Shown here in pieces: positions 35,262 to 44,652 of a DNA stretch of 64,000 bases. A model generated the notes under the pieces. That model did no database searches and was not told where the DNA came from. It saw only the letters and a list, made by a program, of their open reading frames with translations. The DNA comes from Bacteroides sp. 519. GTDB lineage: Bacteria; Bacteroidota; Bacteroidia; Bacteroidales; Bacteroidaceae. The position numbers and the translations under genes are program-made. The stretch covers positions 231,135-295,134 of the forward strand of contig NZ_QVMJ01000004.1 in the NCBI RefSeq assembly GCF_010500955.1, read 5' to 3'. How positions within the stretch are numbered: position 1 is the stretch's first letter; every line of letters begins with the position of its first letter.

Positions 35262-37946
35262 ATGACGACATTAAACGAAACGTATTTTCATAAAGGTCTT
35301 AGTGAGAAAGAAGTTCAGGAAAGTAGGGAAAAACATGGTGCCAACCTTTTAACACCACCCAAGCGCCCCTCATTATGGAAACTATATCTCGAAAAGTTCG
35401 AAGATCCTATTATCCGCATTTTATTGGTTGCTGTAGTTTTTTCACTAATCATTTCTATTATAGAAAACGAATATGCCGAAACAATAGGCATTATTATTGC
35501 CATTTTGCTAGCTACAGGTATTGGCTTTTATTTTGAATACGATGCTAATAAAAAGTTCGATTTGCTGAATGCTGTAAACGAAGAAACACTTGTAAAAGTA
35601 ATACGGGCAGGCCGAATTCAAGAAATACCACGCAAAGAGGTTGTTGTTGGCGATATTATTATTCTGGAAACCGGCGAAGAAATTCCTGCCGACGGTGAAC
35701 TGATTGAAGCCATATCGATGGAGGTAAACGAGTCGAACCTAACAGGCGAACCGGTTGTGAGCAAAACTACCAATCCGGCACACTTTGATGAAGAAGCCAC
35801 TTACGAATCGAATACGGTACTAAGAGGAACAACTGTTGTAGACGGACATGGAAGAATGAAGGTGCTACATGTAGGTGATGCTACAGAAATAGGCAAAGTA
35901 GCCCGGCAAAGCACAGAGCAATCTACCGAACCAACCCCACTTAATATACAATTAACCAAACTAGCCAACCTTATTGGTAAGATTGGGTTTACTGTGGCTG
36001 CCCTGACTTTTATTATTTTTGTTTCGAAAGATTTATACCAGTATTTCACAATAAACGGTTCGGCAGGATGGAGTAATTATCTAGCCATTATTCAGATTGT
36101 TCTGAAATATTTCATGATGGCCGTAACGCTTATTGTTGTAGCAGTACCCGAAGGTTTACCAATGAGTGTAACCCTGAGCCTTGCACTAAATATGCGCCGT
36201 ATGCTTGCTACCAACAACCTGGTACGTAAAATGCACGCCAGCGAAACAATGGGAGCCATTACGGTTATCTGTACCGATAAAACAGGAACGCTCACCCAAA
36301 ACCAAATGACGGTACATCAATCAAACTTCTATGCTTTGGGTACCAATCAGGAGTTGGGCGATAACGAAGTAAGTAAGATTATCCTTGAAAACATAAGTGT
36401 TAACTCTACTGCCTTTTTAGAAGAGCCTCAAGCAGGCGGCAAACTAAAGGGAGTAGGAAACCCTACCGAAGTTGCCCTTTTACTTTGGCTTAACGGCAGG
36501 AATTATAACTACCTGGAATACCGTGAGAATGCTACAATTGTTGATCAGCTAACATTCTCTACCGAACGGAAATACATGGCTACCATCATCGAATCTTCGC
36601 TTATTGGTAAAAGGCTTTTGTTGGTAAAAGGTGCTCCCGAGATTGTATTGGAAAAATGTAATGATGTTGCTCTGGAAAATGAAACAGTAAGTGCCTCTTC
36701 CTATCGTTCAACAATTGAAAATCAGTTGTTAGCGTATCAGAATATGGCAATGCGTACTCTGGGATTTGCTTATAAGATACTAGACGATTCGGCCAACTGC
36801 GATTGTCCGGAACAGGTAGAAATGAACAATCTTACTTTTTTGGGTGTGGTTGCTATCTCCGACCCCATCCGTCCGGATGTTCCCGAAGCTATTACAGAAT
36901 GCCAAACAGCTGGTATTGATGTAAAAATAGTAACTGGCGATACACCGGGAACAGCTACCGAGATAGCCCGTCAGATAGGTTTATGGAAACCCGAAGATAC
37001 CGAACAGAACCGTATAACCGGAGCCGAATTTGGTAATCTTACAGATGAAGAAGCACTAAACCGTGTAATGGATCTTAAAATTATGTCGCGTGCCCGTCCA
37101 ACAGATAAACAAAGGTTGGTGCAATTGCTACAAAAAAAGGGTGCTGTTGTAGCTGTAACCGGCGACGGAACAAACGATGCTCCAGCTCTTAATCATGCCA
37201 ATGTAGGTCTTTCTATGGGAACAGGAACATCGGTTGCCAAAGAGGCCAGTGATATTACTTTGCTCGATGATTCGTTCAATAGCATCAGCACTGCGGTAAT
37301 GTGGGGACGCTCACTGTACAAAAACATTCAACGGTTTATTGTATTCCAGCTAACCATCAACTTTGTTGCATTGCTTATTGTACTGTTGGGGGCATTTATC
37401 GGAACCGAACTTCCGCTAACAGTAACACAAATGCTCTGGGTAAATCTTATTATGGATACTTTTGCTGCTCTTGCACTAGCTTCTATCCCTCCCAGTGAGG
37501 ATGTAATGCTGGATAAACCACGTCGCAGCACCGATTTTATAATCAGCAAACCAATGGCATGGAATATTATTGGTGTAGGTATTGTTTTTGTTGTTACCTT
37601 GTTAGGATTGCTATTCTACTTCAACAATACAGCAGGCGGAATGACCATACAACATTTAACAATCTTCTTTACTTTCTTTGTAATGCTTCAGTTCTGGAAC
37701 CTCTTCAATGCAAGGATATTCGGAACACGTAATTCGGCATTCAAAGGGATTACCAAGTCGTATGGCATGCTGGTGGTTATAGTGATTATTCTGTTAGGAC
37801 AATTCCTTATTGTACAGTTTGGTGGCGAAGTATTCAGAACCGAACCATTAAGCCTGGGTACCTGGATAATCATTACCGCAGTATCTTCGCTTGTACTGTG
37901 GCTGGGCGAGATTGTTAGGTTTGTGCAAAGAGTAATTATTAAATAA
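35262..37946 (+). CDS. Calcium-translocating P-type ATPase, PMCA-like
   Basis: 894 residues. P2 ATPase order: N-terminal cation ATPase domain, actuator with NLTGEPVV (TGE), phosphorylation motif CTDKTGTLTQNQ with Asp339, nucleotide domain with KGAPEI, hinge TGDGTNDAPAL, and ten membrane segments. VAVPEGLPM in membrane helix 4 carries the Pro-Glu-Gly of Ca2+ pumps, and NLIMDTFAALALA in helix 6 has the N-x-x-x-D of Ca2+ site II. It exports Ca2+ with ATP. The HAD gene follows after 15 bp and may be cotranscribed. Confidence 0.92.
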   Translation: MTTLNETYFHKGLSEKEVQESREKHGANLLTPPKRPSLWKLYLEKFEDPIIRILLVAVVFSLIISIIENEYAETIGIIIAILLATGIGFYFEYDANKKFDLLNAVNEETLVKVIRAGRIQEIPRKEVVVGDIIILETGEEIPADGELIEAISMEVNESNLTGEPVVSKTTNPAHFDEEATYESNTVLRGTTVVDGHGRMKVLHVGDATEIGKVARQSTEQSTEPTPLNIQLTKLANLIGKIGFTVAALTFIIFVSKDLYQYFTINGSAGWSNYLAIIQIVLKYFMMAVTLIVVAVPEGLPMSVTLSLALNMRRMLATNNLVRKMHASETMGAITVICTDKTGTLTQNQMTVHQSNFYALGTNQELGDNEVSKIILENISVNSTAFLEEPQAGGKLKGVGNPTEVALLLWLNGRNYNYLEYRENATIVDQLTFSTERKYMATIIESSLIGKRLLLVKGAPEIVLEKCNDVALENETVSASSYRSTIENQLLAYQNMAMRTLGFAYKILDDSANCDCPEQVEMNNLTFLGVVAISDPIRPDVPEAITECQTAGIDVKIVTGDTPGTATEIARQIGLWKPEDTEQNRITGAEFGNLTDEEALNRVMDLKIMSRARPTDKQRLVQLLQKKGAVVAVTGDGTNDAPALNHANVGLSMGTGTSVAKEASDITLLDDSFNSISTAVMWGRSLYKNIQRFIVFQLTINFVALLIVLLGAFIGTELPLTVTQMLWVNLIMDTFAALALASIPPSEDVMLDKPRRSTDFIISKPMAWNIIGVGIVFVVTLLGLLFYFNNTAGGMTIQHLTIFFTFFVMLQFWNLFNARIFGTRNSAFKGITKSYGMLVVIVIILLGQFLIVQFGGEVFRTEPLSLGTWIIITAVSSLVLWLGEIVRFVQRVIIK

Positions 37947-37961
37947 CCGTAGGGGCAACCA

Positions 37962-38570
37962 ATGAATAAAAAAAACATAATCTTCGATCTGGGTGGCGTA
38001 CTGGTTGATTTAAACCGTGACAGATGCATGAATAATTTCAAAGCACTCGGTTTTCATAATATAGATGAATTGATTGATCCTTTTGAACAGGAAGGAATAT
38101 TCATGCAACTGGAAAAAGGTATCATCACCGCAAAAGAGTTTAGAGAAAAGATTCGTGAAGAACTGAATCAACCTCTTACCGATGCGCAGATAGATGATGC
38201 CTGGAATAGTTTTCTGGTTGGATTTCCATCGTACAAACTAGATTTATTGCTTGAATTACGTTCGCAGTATAAATTGTACTTGTTAAGTAATACCAACGAA
38301 ATTCATTGGGAATGGTGTAAGGAACATGGATTTGCATATAAAGGATATAACGAAAATAACTTCTTCGAAAAAATATTCTTATCCTTCGAGATGCAAAAAA
38401 CAAAACCAAGTGCTGCAATATTTCAGACGGTATTAAACGAAACTGATATTATACCCGGCGAAACATTCTTTATTGATGATTCTCCTGCTAATTGCGAAAC
38501 AGCAGAGATACTGGGTATTGCAACATATACCCCCAAACCGGGAGAAGACTGGAGTCATTTATTTCATTGA
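37962..38570 (+). CDS. HAD-superfamily phosphatase (subfamily IA, YihX-like)
   Basis: 202 residues. Motif I IIFDLGGVLVDLN has the nucleophile Asp but Gly at the usual second Asp position (D-L-G), as in YihX and related haloacid-dehalogenase members. Motif II LYLLSNTNEIH, motif III Lys in QKTKPSAAIF, motif IV FFIDDSPANCETA. It is likely a sugar-phosphate phosphatase, perhaps glucose-1-phosphate by analogy. 15 bp after the Ca2+ pump gene. Confidence 0.85.
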   Translation: MNKKNIIFDLGGVLVDLNRDRCMNNFKALGFHNIDELIDPFEQEGIFMQLEKGIITAKEFREKIREELNQPLTDAQIDDAWNSFLVGFPSYKLDLLLELRSQYKLYLLSNTNEIHWEWCKEHGFAYKGYNENNFFEKIFLSFEMQKTKPSAAIFQTVLNETDIIPGETFFIDDSPANCETAEILGIATYTPKPGEDWSHLFH

Positions 38571-38610
38571 GTTATTAGTTACTCATAACTCACAACTCAT
38601 TACTCATAAC

Positions 38611-39513
38611 ATGAATATAAAACCATGTGTAGCATCAATCGGCTTCTTCGATGGGGTTCACAGAGGACACCGTTATTTGATTGAGCAGGTTAAACAGGAA
38701 GCTGCCAAAAAGGGGGTAGCCTCGGCATTGATAACATTCCCTGTTCATCCGCGGCTGGTAATGGATCAATCATACAAACCCGAGTTATTGACCTCGCACA
38801 AAGAGAAGCTAAACCTGTTATCGCAAACCGGACTCGACTACTGTATTGTTTTAGACTTTACTCCGGAAATGTCTCGTCTTTCGGCAAAAGCATTCATGGA
38901 AACCATTCTGAAACAATACAATGTTTGCGGATTGGTTATTGGCCATGATCACCGGTTTGGACACAACCGTTCGGAAGGTTTTGATGATTATTGCCGCTTC
39001 GGAAAAGAGCTGGGGATTGATGTTATTCGTGCTCGTGCCTATGTAATTGATGATACAACAATAAGCTCTTCTGTTATTCGCAGGCTTCTGCAACAAGGAG
39101 AGGTTAGCCAAGCCAACAGTTACCTGGGATATAATTATTTTCTTGAAGGGATAGTAACAGGTGGGCATCAGGTGGGCCGTACACTTGGGTTTCCTACTGC
39201 CAATTTAAAGATAGACTCTTACAAACTCATCCCTGCCGATGGTGTGTATGCTGTTCGGGTATCTGTTGCCGGGAAAGAATATACAGGGATGTTGAATATA
39301 GGTCGCCGACCCACTATCGACAATGGAACCGACCGTACTATAGAGGTTCATATTCTTCACTTCCATTCGGACATTTACGATTTCCCTGTCAAGCTCTCTT
39401 TTGTTGAGTTTATACGTCCGGAAATGAAATTCTCCGGTAAAGAAGAGTTGAGGGCACAGCTTCAAAAAGATGCCATCCGGGTTGAAGAGGTTTGTAAAAA
39501 GTTCAATGATTAA
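38611..39513 (+). CDS. ribF: Bifunctional riboflavin kinase / FAD synthetase
   Basis: 300 residues from the ATG at 38611. The frame opens at 38473 but the extra 46 codons overlap the HAD gene and repeat DNA. N-terminal FMN adenylyltransferase: ASIGFFDGVHRGHRYLI, FDP-like FPVHPRLVM, DYCIVLDFTPEMS, GHDHRFGHNRSEG and SSSVIRRLL. C-terminal riboflavin kinase: GHQVGRTLGFPTANL, GVYAVRV and GMLNIGRRPTID, with Glu in VEFIRPEMKF. It makes FMN and FAD from riboflavin. The 5' leader is a half-repeat of ACTCATAACTC units (38570-38610). Confidence 0.95.
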   Translation: MNIKPCVASIGFFDGVHRGHRYLIEQVKQEAAKKGVASALITFPVHPRLVMDQSYKPELLTSHKEKLNLLSQTGLDYCIVLDFTPEMSRLSAKAFMETILKQYNVCGLVIGHDHRFGHNRSEGFDDYCRFGKELGIDVIRARAYVIDDTTISSSVIRRLLQQGEVSQANSYLGYNYFLEGIVTGGHQVGRTLGFPTANLKIDSYKLIPADGVYAVRVSVAGKEYTGMLNIGRRPTIDNGTDRTIEVHILHFHSDIYDFPVKLSFVEFIRPEMKFSGKEELRAQLQKDAIRVEEVCKKFND

Positions 39514-39523
39514 ACCGATTTGT

Positions 39524-40207
39524 ATGTTAAAGCTTTCTTATTTCATATCATTGCTATTGCTTTGGTTGCTACCTCTTCAGCATGCCAAGGCACAACATAA
39601 AAGCAAAACTGCTCTCCAGTTTGAATCTTTAGGATTGGTTAATCTCAAAGAACTGGATAATACATTCGAGGTTTATCTTTTGTATGCCACTCCCGATAAT
39701 TTCATCGGCGAGGTTCTTTATGATGATCTAACAGAGGCTTACTTGCATCCGGCTGCTGCCACTGCATTATTGAAAGCTCAAAAAAGTTTGAAAGAGCTAC
39801 ACCCCGGTTATACGCTTATTATTTATGATGCTACCCGTCCAATATCTGCGCAACAACGCATGTGGGATTTTGTGAAAGGTACTTCCAAGTATATTTATGT
39901 GTCTAATCCTGCCCGTGGAGGCGGACTGCACAACTATGGCCTTGCTGTAGATGTTAGTATCCTTGATGCCAACGGCACACCTTTACCCATGGGTACGGAA
40001 GTAGATCATCTGGGAATTGAAGCCCACATAAATAACGAAGACAACCTGATTAAAAGTGGTAAAATAACCCAGAAGGAAAGAGAGAATAGAATTTTACTGC
40101 GGAAAGTAATGAGAGCTGCCGGGTTTAGAACAATCAGCAGCGAGTGGTGGCATTTTAATTATACCACCCGGGATGATGCAAAGAAGAATTATAAGTTGAT
40201 AGATTAG
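39524..40207 (+). CDS. D-Ala-D-Ala dipeptidase, VanX/DdpX type (M15D)
   Basis: 227 residues from the ATG at 39524. An ATG at 39506 overlapping the ribF stop by 8 bp is an alternative and would add six residues. Signal peptide MLKLSYFISLLLLWLLPLQH, likely cut after AKA. Zinc ligands His136 and Asp143 in GLHNYGLAVD and His210 in EWWH with catalytic Glu207; substrate Arg in DATRPISAQQ. An exported VanX-type enzyme probably cleaves D-Ala-D-Ala in the periplasm for recycling; glycopeptide resistance is unlikely since no VanH or VanA is present. Confidence 0.9.
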   Translation: MLKLSYFISLLLLWLLPLQHAKAQHKSKTALQFESLGLVNLKELDNTFEVYLLYATPDNFIGEVLYDDLTEAYLHPAAATALLKAQKSLKELHPGYTLIIYDATRPISAQQRMWDFVKGTSKYIYVSNPARGGGLHNYGLAVDVSILDANGTPLPMGTEVDHLGIEAHINNEDNLIKSGKITQKERENRILLRKVMRAAGFRTISSEWWHFNYTTRDDAKKNYKLID

Positions 40208-40250
40208 GATTGGCTCCAGATATAATTGTTGTAATTCTAAGAAAATATTG

Positions 40251-40258
40251 TATTTTTG
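40251..40258 (+). promoter_or_regulatory. -7 box before the DUF3791/DUF3990 pair
   Basis: TATTTTTG matches TAnnTTTG and lies 59 bp before the ATG at 40318. No exact TTTG is found at the -33 spacing. It indicates that the pair is transcribed independently of ribF and the dipeptidase. Confidence 0.45.
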
Positions 40259-40317
40259 TGTAGAAACGTTGTTTAAAGACCAGGCTTTATCGAACTGAAA
40301 TTTAAATATACTCCAAT

Positions 40318-40545
40318 ATGAATATAGAAAAAAAGACAAATGATAAGATTAGTTTTATAACTTTCATTATCATAGAATTTGCAGAGGCTTTCAAAATGAA
40401 GAAGACCGACGCTTATCAATACCTGAAAAAATATGGAGGTTTAGATTTTTTGTTTAAACATTGGTGGGCATTACATACTGATGATAAATATTTCACTTTG
40501 AGAGATTTATATTCTATTTGTCTTGAAAATGGTGGACAACGATGA
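40318..40545 (+). CDS. DUF3791 domain protein (likely antitoxin-side partner)
   Basis: 75 residues: a short all-helical protein with FITFIIIEFAEAFKMKKTDA, then YQYLKKYGGLDFLFKHWWAL and LRDLYSICLENGG, the DUF3791 pattern. Proteins of this family are usually encoded immediately next to DUF3990 genes. The stop overlaps the next start by 4 bp (ATGA), typical of toxin-antitoxin operons. The antitoxin role is inferred from this association. Confidence 0.8.
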   Translation: MNIEKKTNDKISFITFIIIEFAEAFKMKKTDAYQYLKKYGGLDFLFKHWWALHTDDKYFTLRDLYSICLENGGQR

Positions 40546-41231
40546 AAGTATATCACGGAAGTTACACAGAAATAACAGAAATTGATTTATCCAAATGCGA
40601 AAAAAATAAAGATTTTGGGCAAGGATTCTATGTTACTAAAAACAAAAAACATGCCGAAGAATGGGCAGAACGAATAGGAAATCGTCATCGCACTTCGGGT
40701 ATTGTTACAGAATTTGAATTTGGTAAGTACTTGTATCTTGAAAAAGACTTCAATACATTACATTTTTCGGACTATTCCGATGAATGGCTTGATTTTATAG
40801 TTTTAAATCGTACTAATAAAACAGATGAACCCGCACATGAGTATGACTATATTGAAGGACCTATAGCAGACGATAAAATATCTCGAAGAATATACGATTA
40901 TCTTGATGGAATTGTTTCTAAAACTGATTTTTTGAATGAATTAAAGTACCATGAACCTACACATCAAATATGCTTTTGCACAATCAAATCTCTACAATTG
41001 ATAAGTAAACCAAGTAGAAAGCCTATTAGTGCAATAGAAACAGTTGTTGAACATATTGTTATTCAATTAATCGCAGAAAATATAGATGAAGAAGTTGCTA
41101 TAAATATAGTTTATAATTCTGATACTTTTATTCAACTAACAGATGAAGCGACTAACCTTTATAAGAAATCATGGCAAGAAATATATGAGTTATTAAAGCA
41201 AGAATTGAAAGAGAAAGGATTGCCTACTTAA
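40542..41231 (+). CDS. DUF3990 protein, ADP-ribosyltransferase-like (likely toxin)
   Basis: 229 residues. The N-terminus has VYHGSYTEI, DFGQGFYVTKNKKHAEEWA and a later VTEFEFGKY, which fit the H-G, S/T-x-F and acidic motifs of ART-fold enzymes such as DUF3990. The last 60 residues (VEHIVIQLIAENIDEEVAIN and KSWQEIYELLKQEL) look like a second helical DUF3791-like module fused at the C-terminus. Likely modifies a cellular target when its partner is lost. The 3' end overlaps the convergent ResB-CcsA gene by 4 bp. Confidence 0.75.
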   Translation: MKVYHGSYTEITEIDLSKCEKNKDFGQGFYVTKNKKHAEEWAERIGNRHRTSGIVTEFEFGKYLYLEKDFNTLHFSDYSDEWLDFIVLNRTNKTDEPAHEYDYIEGPIADDKISRRIYDYLDGIVSKTDFLNELKYHEPTHQICFCTIKSLQLISKPSRKPISAIETVVEHIVIQLIAENIDEEVAINIVYNSDTFIQLTDEATNLYKKSWQEIYELLKQELKEKGLPT

Positions 41232-43462
41232 CCATACGAATGCATCCCACTAAGCAAATAATTCACCCCAAAATACGTCATTAACACACAAATAAAGGCA
41301 AGTACCGAAACAAGATTAAAGAGGAAAGGATTATCCCATTTCTTTACCAGGCGTAAGTGAGTAGCAACAACATACACAATAAGTGTAATAAGTGCCCATG
41401 TTTCTTTAGGATCCCACCCCCAGTAACGACCCCACGACTCGTTGGCCCAGATGGCTCCAACAAAGATACCAATTGCCATAAAAGCCAAACCGATGAGGAG
41501 AGACATTTCGTTCATTATAGTAAGCTCTTTTATGCGAAGTGCAAGCAATTTGGTTTTGGTTTTAATACGTAGCAGAATTAAATTGGTTATTCCGAATAAA
41601 AAGCTAATCCCGAAGAAACCGTAGGCAGCCATTATAACAGCAACGTGAATCATTAACCAGGGCGACTTTAACACAGGCACCAATGGGGTTATTTGGGGGT
41701 TCATCCAGTTAAGGCCCGACACAAACAGAATAACCCCGGCAAATAGGGCCGACAGTGCCAATGGTAGTTTATGCTTACGACTAAACAGTAATCCGCCTAA
41801 AACAACAAAGAAAGAAAGCAGTATCATGGTTTCGTACGAATTGCTCCACGGTGCGTATCCTGCAATGTACCAACGCATAATAATACCTGCCAGTTGAATA
41901 AACAACACCACCCATAGGTGTATGGCAAGTACCTTGGCTACCCAGTTAATGCGCTTTGTGTTACGGAATAATATCAGCAAACAAACAATTAACAAAGAGG
42001 CACCAAGTGCCAGATACAACCGCTGGCATTTCTTGAAGATATCTACTTTGTTGTAAAGAACTTCGGCTTTTAACTTGTGCGGATGGATATTGCCTGCTGT
42101 ATCATGCTCGTTCTGCCAATTGCTGATTTGTAACAACGCATCATTGGCTGTTTGCCAGTTACCACTTTTAACGGCATCGATAACCGACGACCGATAATGC
42201 AATATTAACTCCTCGGCATCGTTGTTCTTGAACGAAAGGCCATCTACCAAAAACGAATTGATAAGCTGATAAAAGATATTGATTTGCTCATCAAGCTTAA
42301 TTAAATCCTTATCGTATTTTGTTCGTTTGTTGGGTGGCTTGGCAAAAACTTCGGCCAAATCGCCTTCCAGTTTGTAGTTTCCATTCGAGTCGAACATTTC
42401 GGCAAAGGAACAATACTCTTCGTTCAGATCGTAATTAAATGCAATGTCTTTGTTCGAGTAGGCTATGAATGGAATATACATCCATTTATGTGATTCGGCA
42501 AATACGCTGAGCAAAAATTGGTCGGACGTGTATACACCTATTGTGGACGATTTATGAAGCTTACGCAGTATTTCGGACGAAAAAGTGTTTACCGGTTCTA
42601 CTCTGCCTTTTCCCGATTGTATGGGAAGCAAACCAAATAAGCGGGCATGTTCTTTGTTTATATCATTGCTTTGCAAAAATATTTCGGCAGCATATACTTG
42701 CGCATTGAGGGTTAAGGGGGCAAACAGAAAAGCAACTATTGTTAAGTGCTTTAGTTGGCGGGCCAATCGTCTGAAACGGGTGTTGCTTCCTGTGAAACAG
42801 CATATAAAGCCAATGAATAACAGCAAGTAACCGGTATAGGTTATGTTGCGTCCGGCCACATCTTTATTCGCCGACAGAATGCTGCCTTGCAGATCTTTAT
42901 CGTAAGATGCCTGAAAGAGCCGGTATCCTTTTATATCGAGTACATGGTTCATCGAGATGTTTTGTTCTGTTTCCCGGCCATCGGCATGAATAATCAATTT
43001 ACTTTGATAAGACGACGGACTGGACGAGCCCGGATAACGTTCGAGGTTGAATTTAACCAATGTAATTTTGAATGGCAACAGATGAAGTTCGCCTTCAATG
43101 CCGTTTTGCACAATCATATAATCGGTGGTTTCGCCTTCGCGTAAATGAATAGTGCCTTCTTCACCAAATACATGGGTTACCAGTGCTCCGGTAACGATGA
43201 TAACAAAGGAAAGGTGAACCAGCAAAAAGCCCCATCTTTTTAATTGCAACAGGTTGTGTTTTATGGATACAGCAAAGAAGTTTACTATAATCAGCCCATA
43301 TAATATGTAAAGAATAGGAGAGTAATAAACAAACGCCTTAGCCACCGGCGTGCCACCGTACTTTTCGATAACAGTGGCAAACGCCAGCAAAAAGGCATAT
43401 ATCAGTAATAGGTATATACTGGTTTTGTAGGACGAAAGTGTTTGTTTTAAGCTTTTTCCCAT
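41228..43462 (-). CDS. Cytochrome c biogenesis protein, ResB-CcsA fusion
   Basis: 744 residues. N-terminal ResB-like part with about four membrane helices around a periplasmic domain (about 70-220), a second periplasmic region (about 260-480), then a CcsA/ResC part with about eight helices. The CcsA tryptophan-rich heme motif WGRYWGWDPKETWALI is present, with His in MIHVAVIMAAYG. System II cytochrome c maturation: it carries heme out and attaches it to CXXCH motifs. A likely client is the four-heme cytochrome encoded 2.9 kb upstream in the same direction. Confidence 0.92.
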   Translation of the reverse strand: MGKSLKQTLSSYKTSIYLLLIYAFLLAFATVIEKYGGTPVAKAFVYYSPILYILYGLIIVNFFAVSIKHNLLQLKRWGFLLVHLSFVIIVTGALVTHVFGEEGTIHLREGETTDYMIVQNGIEGELHLLPFKITLVKFNLERYPGSSSPSSYQSKLIIHADGRETEQNISMNHVLDIKGYRLFQASYDKDLQGSILSANKDVAGRNITYTGYLLLFIGFICCFTGSNTRFRRLARQLKHLTIVAFLFAPLTLNAQVYAAEIFLQSNDINKEHARLFGLLPIQSGKGRVEPVNTFSSEILRKLHKSSTIGVYTSDQFLLSVFAESHKWMYIPFIAYSNKDIAFNYDLNEEYCSFAEMFDSNGNYKLEGDLAEVFAKPPNKRTKYDKDLIKLDEQINIFYQLINSFLVDGLSFKNNDAEELILHYRSSVIDAVKSGNWQTANDALLQISNWQNEHDTAGNIHPHKLKAEVLYNKVDIFKKCQRLYLALGASLLIVCLLILFRNTKRINWVAKVLAIHLWVVLFIQLAGIIMRWYIAGYAPWSNSYETMILLSFFVVLGGLLFSRKHKLPLALSALFAGVILFVSGLNWMNPQITPLVPVLKSPWLMIHVAVIMAAYGFFGISFLFGITNLILLRIKTKTKLLALRIKELTIMNEMSLLIGLAFMAIGIFVGAIWANESWGRYWGWDPKETWALITLIVYVVATHLRLVKKWDNPFLFNLVSVLAFICVLMTYFGVNYLLSGMHSYG

Positions 43463-44376
43463 TGTTCGCGAAGTAGTTTTACCGATTCGGGAACAACGAT
43501 GTTACGATCGCCCTGGCATCCGCATTCGTAGCTAACGTACTTGTCGTAGTTTAGCATTTTTAGTGCCTTGAAGCCGTCGATGTAATTATCGGCATCACCG
43601 TCTTCGCCCGGCATGCTGCGACGCTTACGACTGGCAATGTGTACATGTTGCAGATAATCGCCGGCAGAGAGGAAGGCACCCATATCCGATGTTTCTTCCC
43701 AAGTCATGTGCCAGAAGTCACCCATACAACGAACGCCGGGATTGTTAATGTCTCGGCAGATGGAGGCTGCATCGGCTACCTGACGCATATAGAATGCTTC
43801 TTTGCGGTTAAGCGGCTCAAAGATAACTGTGGTTTTATGCTGCGCTGCATAAGTACCCATTTCGTTAAACTGCTCGCACAGAAAATCGCGGGTTTCGGGT
43901 GTGTGGGGCAGTACCGGAACCTGACTGTTGAAAGCCGGCACAATAATTACACCTGTTGAACCTAGTTGGCCGGCTGCGGCAATAATTTCTTTCATTGTGT
44001 CCATACATTGTTTGCGTATGGCCGCATCGGCAGAAAGGATAAACCCTTCGAAGCCGGCACAGATGGCACTTACTTTAATGTTGCGTCCGTTCAGGGCTTG
44101 CTGTATTTCGTTTACACGGCCGGCAAGTCCCCGGCCACCAGGCTCGAAGCCTACAATGCCAAGGTTTTCCATATAGTCGAACTTCTCGTTCAAACTGTTG
44201 CCCGGGGCTATGCCTTCTTGAAAGGATAACTTAAGTTGGGCTGTGCTGTTGCAACAGGCTTTCTCGTCTTTGTTCTTAGTAGCCGATGAACAGGAAATGG
44301 TTGTTGCGCTTCCCAAAGTTAATAAAGCTGCTCCTGATAGGGAGGTTTTGAGGAATTTTCTTCTATCTAATGACAT
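43447..44376 (-). CDS. Tat-exported sugar phosphate isomerase/epimerase family protein
   Basis: 309 residues. Twin-arginine signal RRKFLKTSLSGAALLTLGSA followed by a Cys that could be lipidated. TIM-barrel AP endonuclease-2-like domain: GIVGFEPGGRG, CAGFEGFIL, VIFEPLNRKEAF (metal-binding Glu), MGDFWHMTWEE (Asp, His), HVHIASRKRRSMPGEDG and YVSYECGC (Glu). Similar to hydroxypyruvate isomerase-type proteins. It overlaps the ResB-CcsA gene by 16 bp, so the two are coupled. Substrate unknown, probably a periplasmic sugar derivative used with the oxidoreductase upstream. Confidence 0.85.
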   Translation of the reverse strand: MSLDRRKFLKTSLSGAALLTLGSATTISCSSATKNKDEKACCNSTAQLKLSFQEGIAPGNSLNEKFDYMENLGIVGFEPGGRGLAGRVNEIQQALNGRNIKVSAICAGFEGFILSADAAIRKQCMDTMKEIIAAAGQLGSTGVIIVPAFNSQVPVLPHTPETRDFLCEQFNEMGTYAAQHKTTVIFEPLNRKEAFYMRQVADAASICRDINNPGVRCMGDFWHMTWEETSDMGAFLSAGDYLQHVHIASRKRRSMPGEDGDADNYIDGFKALKMLNYDKYVSYECGCQGDRNIVVPESVKLLREQWEKA

Positions 44377-44453
44377 AATTATGAGTATTGAGTTGTGAGT
44401 TGTGAGTTTTGAGTTGTGCTATTTCATGACAAAACTAGGTAGTCAGCTTGTGA

Positions 44454-44483
44454 TTTAAAGTGGTCGAATTCGACCACTTTAAA
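44454..44483. promoter_or_regulatory. 30-bp perfect palindrome
   Basis: TTTAAAGTGGTCGAA is followed directly by its exact reverse complement, with no spacer. It lies 77 bp upstream of the epimerase start on the minus strand, between two inverted-repeat segments. A dimeric repressor site or a small hairpin is possible. Nothing else in the window matches it. Confidence 0.6.
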
Positions 44484-44512
44484 ATGGGGACTATTTATCA
44501 CTTCTCAACTAT

Positions 44513-44652
44513 TATGAGTATTGAGTTGTGAGTTATGAGTTGTGAGTTATGAGTTGTGAGTTGTGAGTTGTGAGTTATGAGTTTTGAGTTGTGTGTTATG
44601 TGATGGCACCGCATGGTACTCACAACTCATAACTCACAACTCAATACTCATA
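44513..44652. repeat. Long inverted repeat of GAGTTGT heptads with CCGCATGG core
   Basis: The left arm is tandem GAGTTGT/GAGTTAT units and the right arm is the complementary ACAACTC run that ends at the stop of the oxidoreductase gene. The centre near 44602-44617 is GATGGCACCGCATGGT, the window-wide core with a two-base change. A partial second left arm lies at 44387-44418. Confidence 0.85.

Noticed and set aside
39524..40207. Vancomycin resistance operon
   Set aside because: A VanX-type dipeptidase alone, with a signal peptide and no VanH, VanA or VanRS genes, fits D-Ala-D-Ala recycling better.
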